From Bacteroidales bacterium (GTDB lineage: Bacteria > Bacteroidota > Bacteroidia > Bacteroidales > F082), in assembly GCA_018399335.1 (NCBI GenBank), contig JAGYNM010000012.1, forward strand, positions 1 through 33,470: DNA of 33,470 bases, written 5' to 3'. This document shows positions 32,592 to 33,470 of the stretch, piece after piece. The translations under genes and the position numbers were made by a program. The notes under the pieces were generated by a model. It worked only from the letters and a program-made list of their open reading frames with translations. It had not been told where the DNA came from and did not search any database. Positions within the stretch are counted from its first letter, which is position 1. Every line of letters starts with the position of its first letter.

Positions 32592-33470
32592 ATGAATAAA
32601 GCGCTATTTTTTACCCTGTTGATAAGCCTTACAGGCATTTTCAGTTGTACCCAAATTAGTCAGGACGATAAAAACGAGGAGCGAATTCTCGTTGTTTTGT
32701 CACTCGATGGTTTCCGCTGGGATTATCCCGATCGATTTGGAGCCCCCAACCTGAGCCAAATGGCAAGCCAAGGCGTTAAAGCAGAAAGAATGATACCCAG
32801 TTTTCCATCCACTACCTTTGCCAATCATTATACCATGGCAACCGGATTATATCCTGATCATCATGGAATCCTGGTGAACAGATTTTATGAGCCGATTCTT
32901 AAAGAGACCTATAACGAGCCAGGCAAAAGAAGCACTGTGGAAGAAGGAAAGTTTTACGGAGGAGAACCCATTTGGGTAACAGCCGAAAAGCAAGGACTAA
33001 AAACCGCTACCTATTTTTGGGTAGGCAGTGAAGCTGACGTTCAAGGCGTTAGACCTACCTACTGGAAAAGATACGAACATAATTTCCCTTACGAACAAAG
33101 ACTCGATACCGTAATCGCATGGCTCAACATGCCAGAAGAAAAACGACCACGTCTGATAATGTGGTACTTTGACGAACCCGATTCAAGCGGACATCGTTTT
33201 GGCCCCGAAAACGATAGCCTTCAGCCTGTGATTCATAGGGTTGACAGTTTGGTTGGGGTATTTCGGAAAAAACTGGCAACACTTCCCATTGCCGACAAAG
33301 TTGATTTTATCGTCCTTTCGGATCATGGAATGGCTACCCTGTCTACAGATCGTCAGATCATTTTAGATCAATATGTTGACACTAGCATGATAACACTTAT
33401 CGATGGCTGGAATCCAACAATGAACCTGATTGTGAAGGATGAATTTAAGGAAGAAGTTTATGATGCTTTT
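32592..33470 (+). CDS. Lipoprotein nucleotide pyrophosphatase/phosphodiesterase (ENPP-like), 3' end missing
   Basis: 293 codons are visible before the window ends; the family usually has about 400-430 residues. The N-terminus MNKALFFTLLISLTGIFSC is a lipoprotein signal with Cys19. The alkaline-phosphatase-superfamily metal site is visible: D39 in VLSLDGF, nucleophile Thr75 with N78 in STTFANHYTMATGLYP, the DEPDSSGHRFGP motif, and LSDHGM. Type I phosphodiesterases of this kind hydrolyse nucleotide pyrophosphates or phosphodiesters in the periplasm or at the surface, possibly for phosphate or nucleoside scavenging. A degenerate -7 box TATTTTCG lies at 32560-32567, after the upstream terminator. 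Confidence 0.92.
   Translation, partial: MNKALFFTLLISLTGIFSCTQISQDDKNEERILVVLSLDGFRWDYPDRFGAPNLSQMASQGVKAERMIPSFPSTTFANHYTMATGLYPDHHGILVNRFYEPILKETYNEPGKRSTVEEGKFYGGEPIWVTAEKQGLKTATYFWVGSEADVQGVRPTYWKRYEHNFPYEQRLDTVIAWLNMPEEKRPRLIMWYFDEPDSSGHRFGPENDSLQPVIHRVDSLVGVFRKKLATLPIADKVDFIVLSDHGMATLSTDRQIILDQYVDTSMITLIDGWNPTMNLIVKDEFKEEVYDAF

Noticed and set aside
1-33470. CRISPR arrays, tRNA or rRNA genes, prophage or defence systems
   Set aside because: I saw no regularly spaced repeats, no cloverleaf-like segments with conserved TTCGAnTC arms, no rRNA-like sequence, and no phage or defence-type proteins. The window is mostly conserved chromosomal genes.

Overview
The window looks like a chromosomal segment of a Bacteroidota bacterium, probably an environmental Bacteroidales or Marinilabiliales relative. 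The reasons are: repeated TAnnTTTG -7 promoter boxes; the gene run rpmG - DUF4295 - ftsY - rimO; DUF4159, WbqC and Oar-type genes; and two large TonB-dependent outer-membrane receptors with N-terminal carboxypeptidase-regulatory domains. I see no rRNA, tRNA, CRISPR array, prophage or complete insertion sequence.

Layout. 1-5051 (minus) is one probable operon: LTA-synthase-like sulfatase, rsmE, a DUF4159 protein, and a secreted papain-like protein that runs off the left edge. 5184-6827 (plus) holds a YggS/PLPBP protein and a Na+/Ca2+ exchanger. 6828-7524 is non-coding and contains a candidate structured small RNA with its own promoter. 7525-9878 (plus) is a two-subunit transketolase and shikimate kinase. 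9875-11307 (minus) is RlmD. 11512-12697 (plus) is a MORN-type repeat protein and a PaaI-type thioesterase. 13036-15718 (minus) is the rpmG-DUF4295-ftsY-rimO cluster. 15795-19408 (minus) is a histidine-degradation segment, hutI-ftcD-marC. 19516-26171 is dominated by thiol redox genes: a domesticated transposase-type zinc-ribbon protein divergent from two tandem thioredoxins, then WbqC, PgpH, an NlpC/P60 hydrolase, an atypical thioredoxin and thioredoxin reductase. 26205-29060 is an FMN riboswitch with terminator controlling a TonB-dependent receptor. 29256-33470 is an Oar-type receptor and a partial lipoprotein phosphodiesterase.

The two most interesting observations are regulatory. A perfect 25-nt inverted repeat occurs exactly twice as far as I can see, about 4.7 kb apart, each copy 52-57 nt upstream of a thioredoxin-family gene. 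The first copy lies between the divergent promoters of the zinc-ribbon gene and the thioredoxin pair, which suggests a shared redox operator. Second, the FMN riboswitch precedes a TonB-dependent receptor, which predicts an outer-membrane flavin importer.

Data quality matters here. Two patches (about 2610-4480 and 7840-9190) carry dense indels and substitutions, yet the genes in them keep their expected total lengths. RlmD has two further frameshifts and the MORN gene has one. I read these mainly as uncorrected sequencing errors rather than true gene decay. Gene calls in these patches are reconstructions across several frames.
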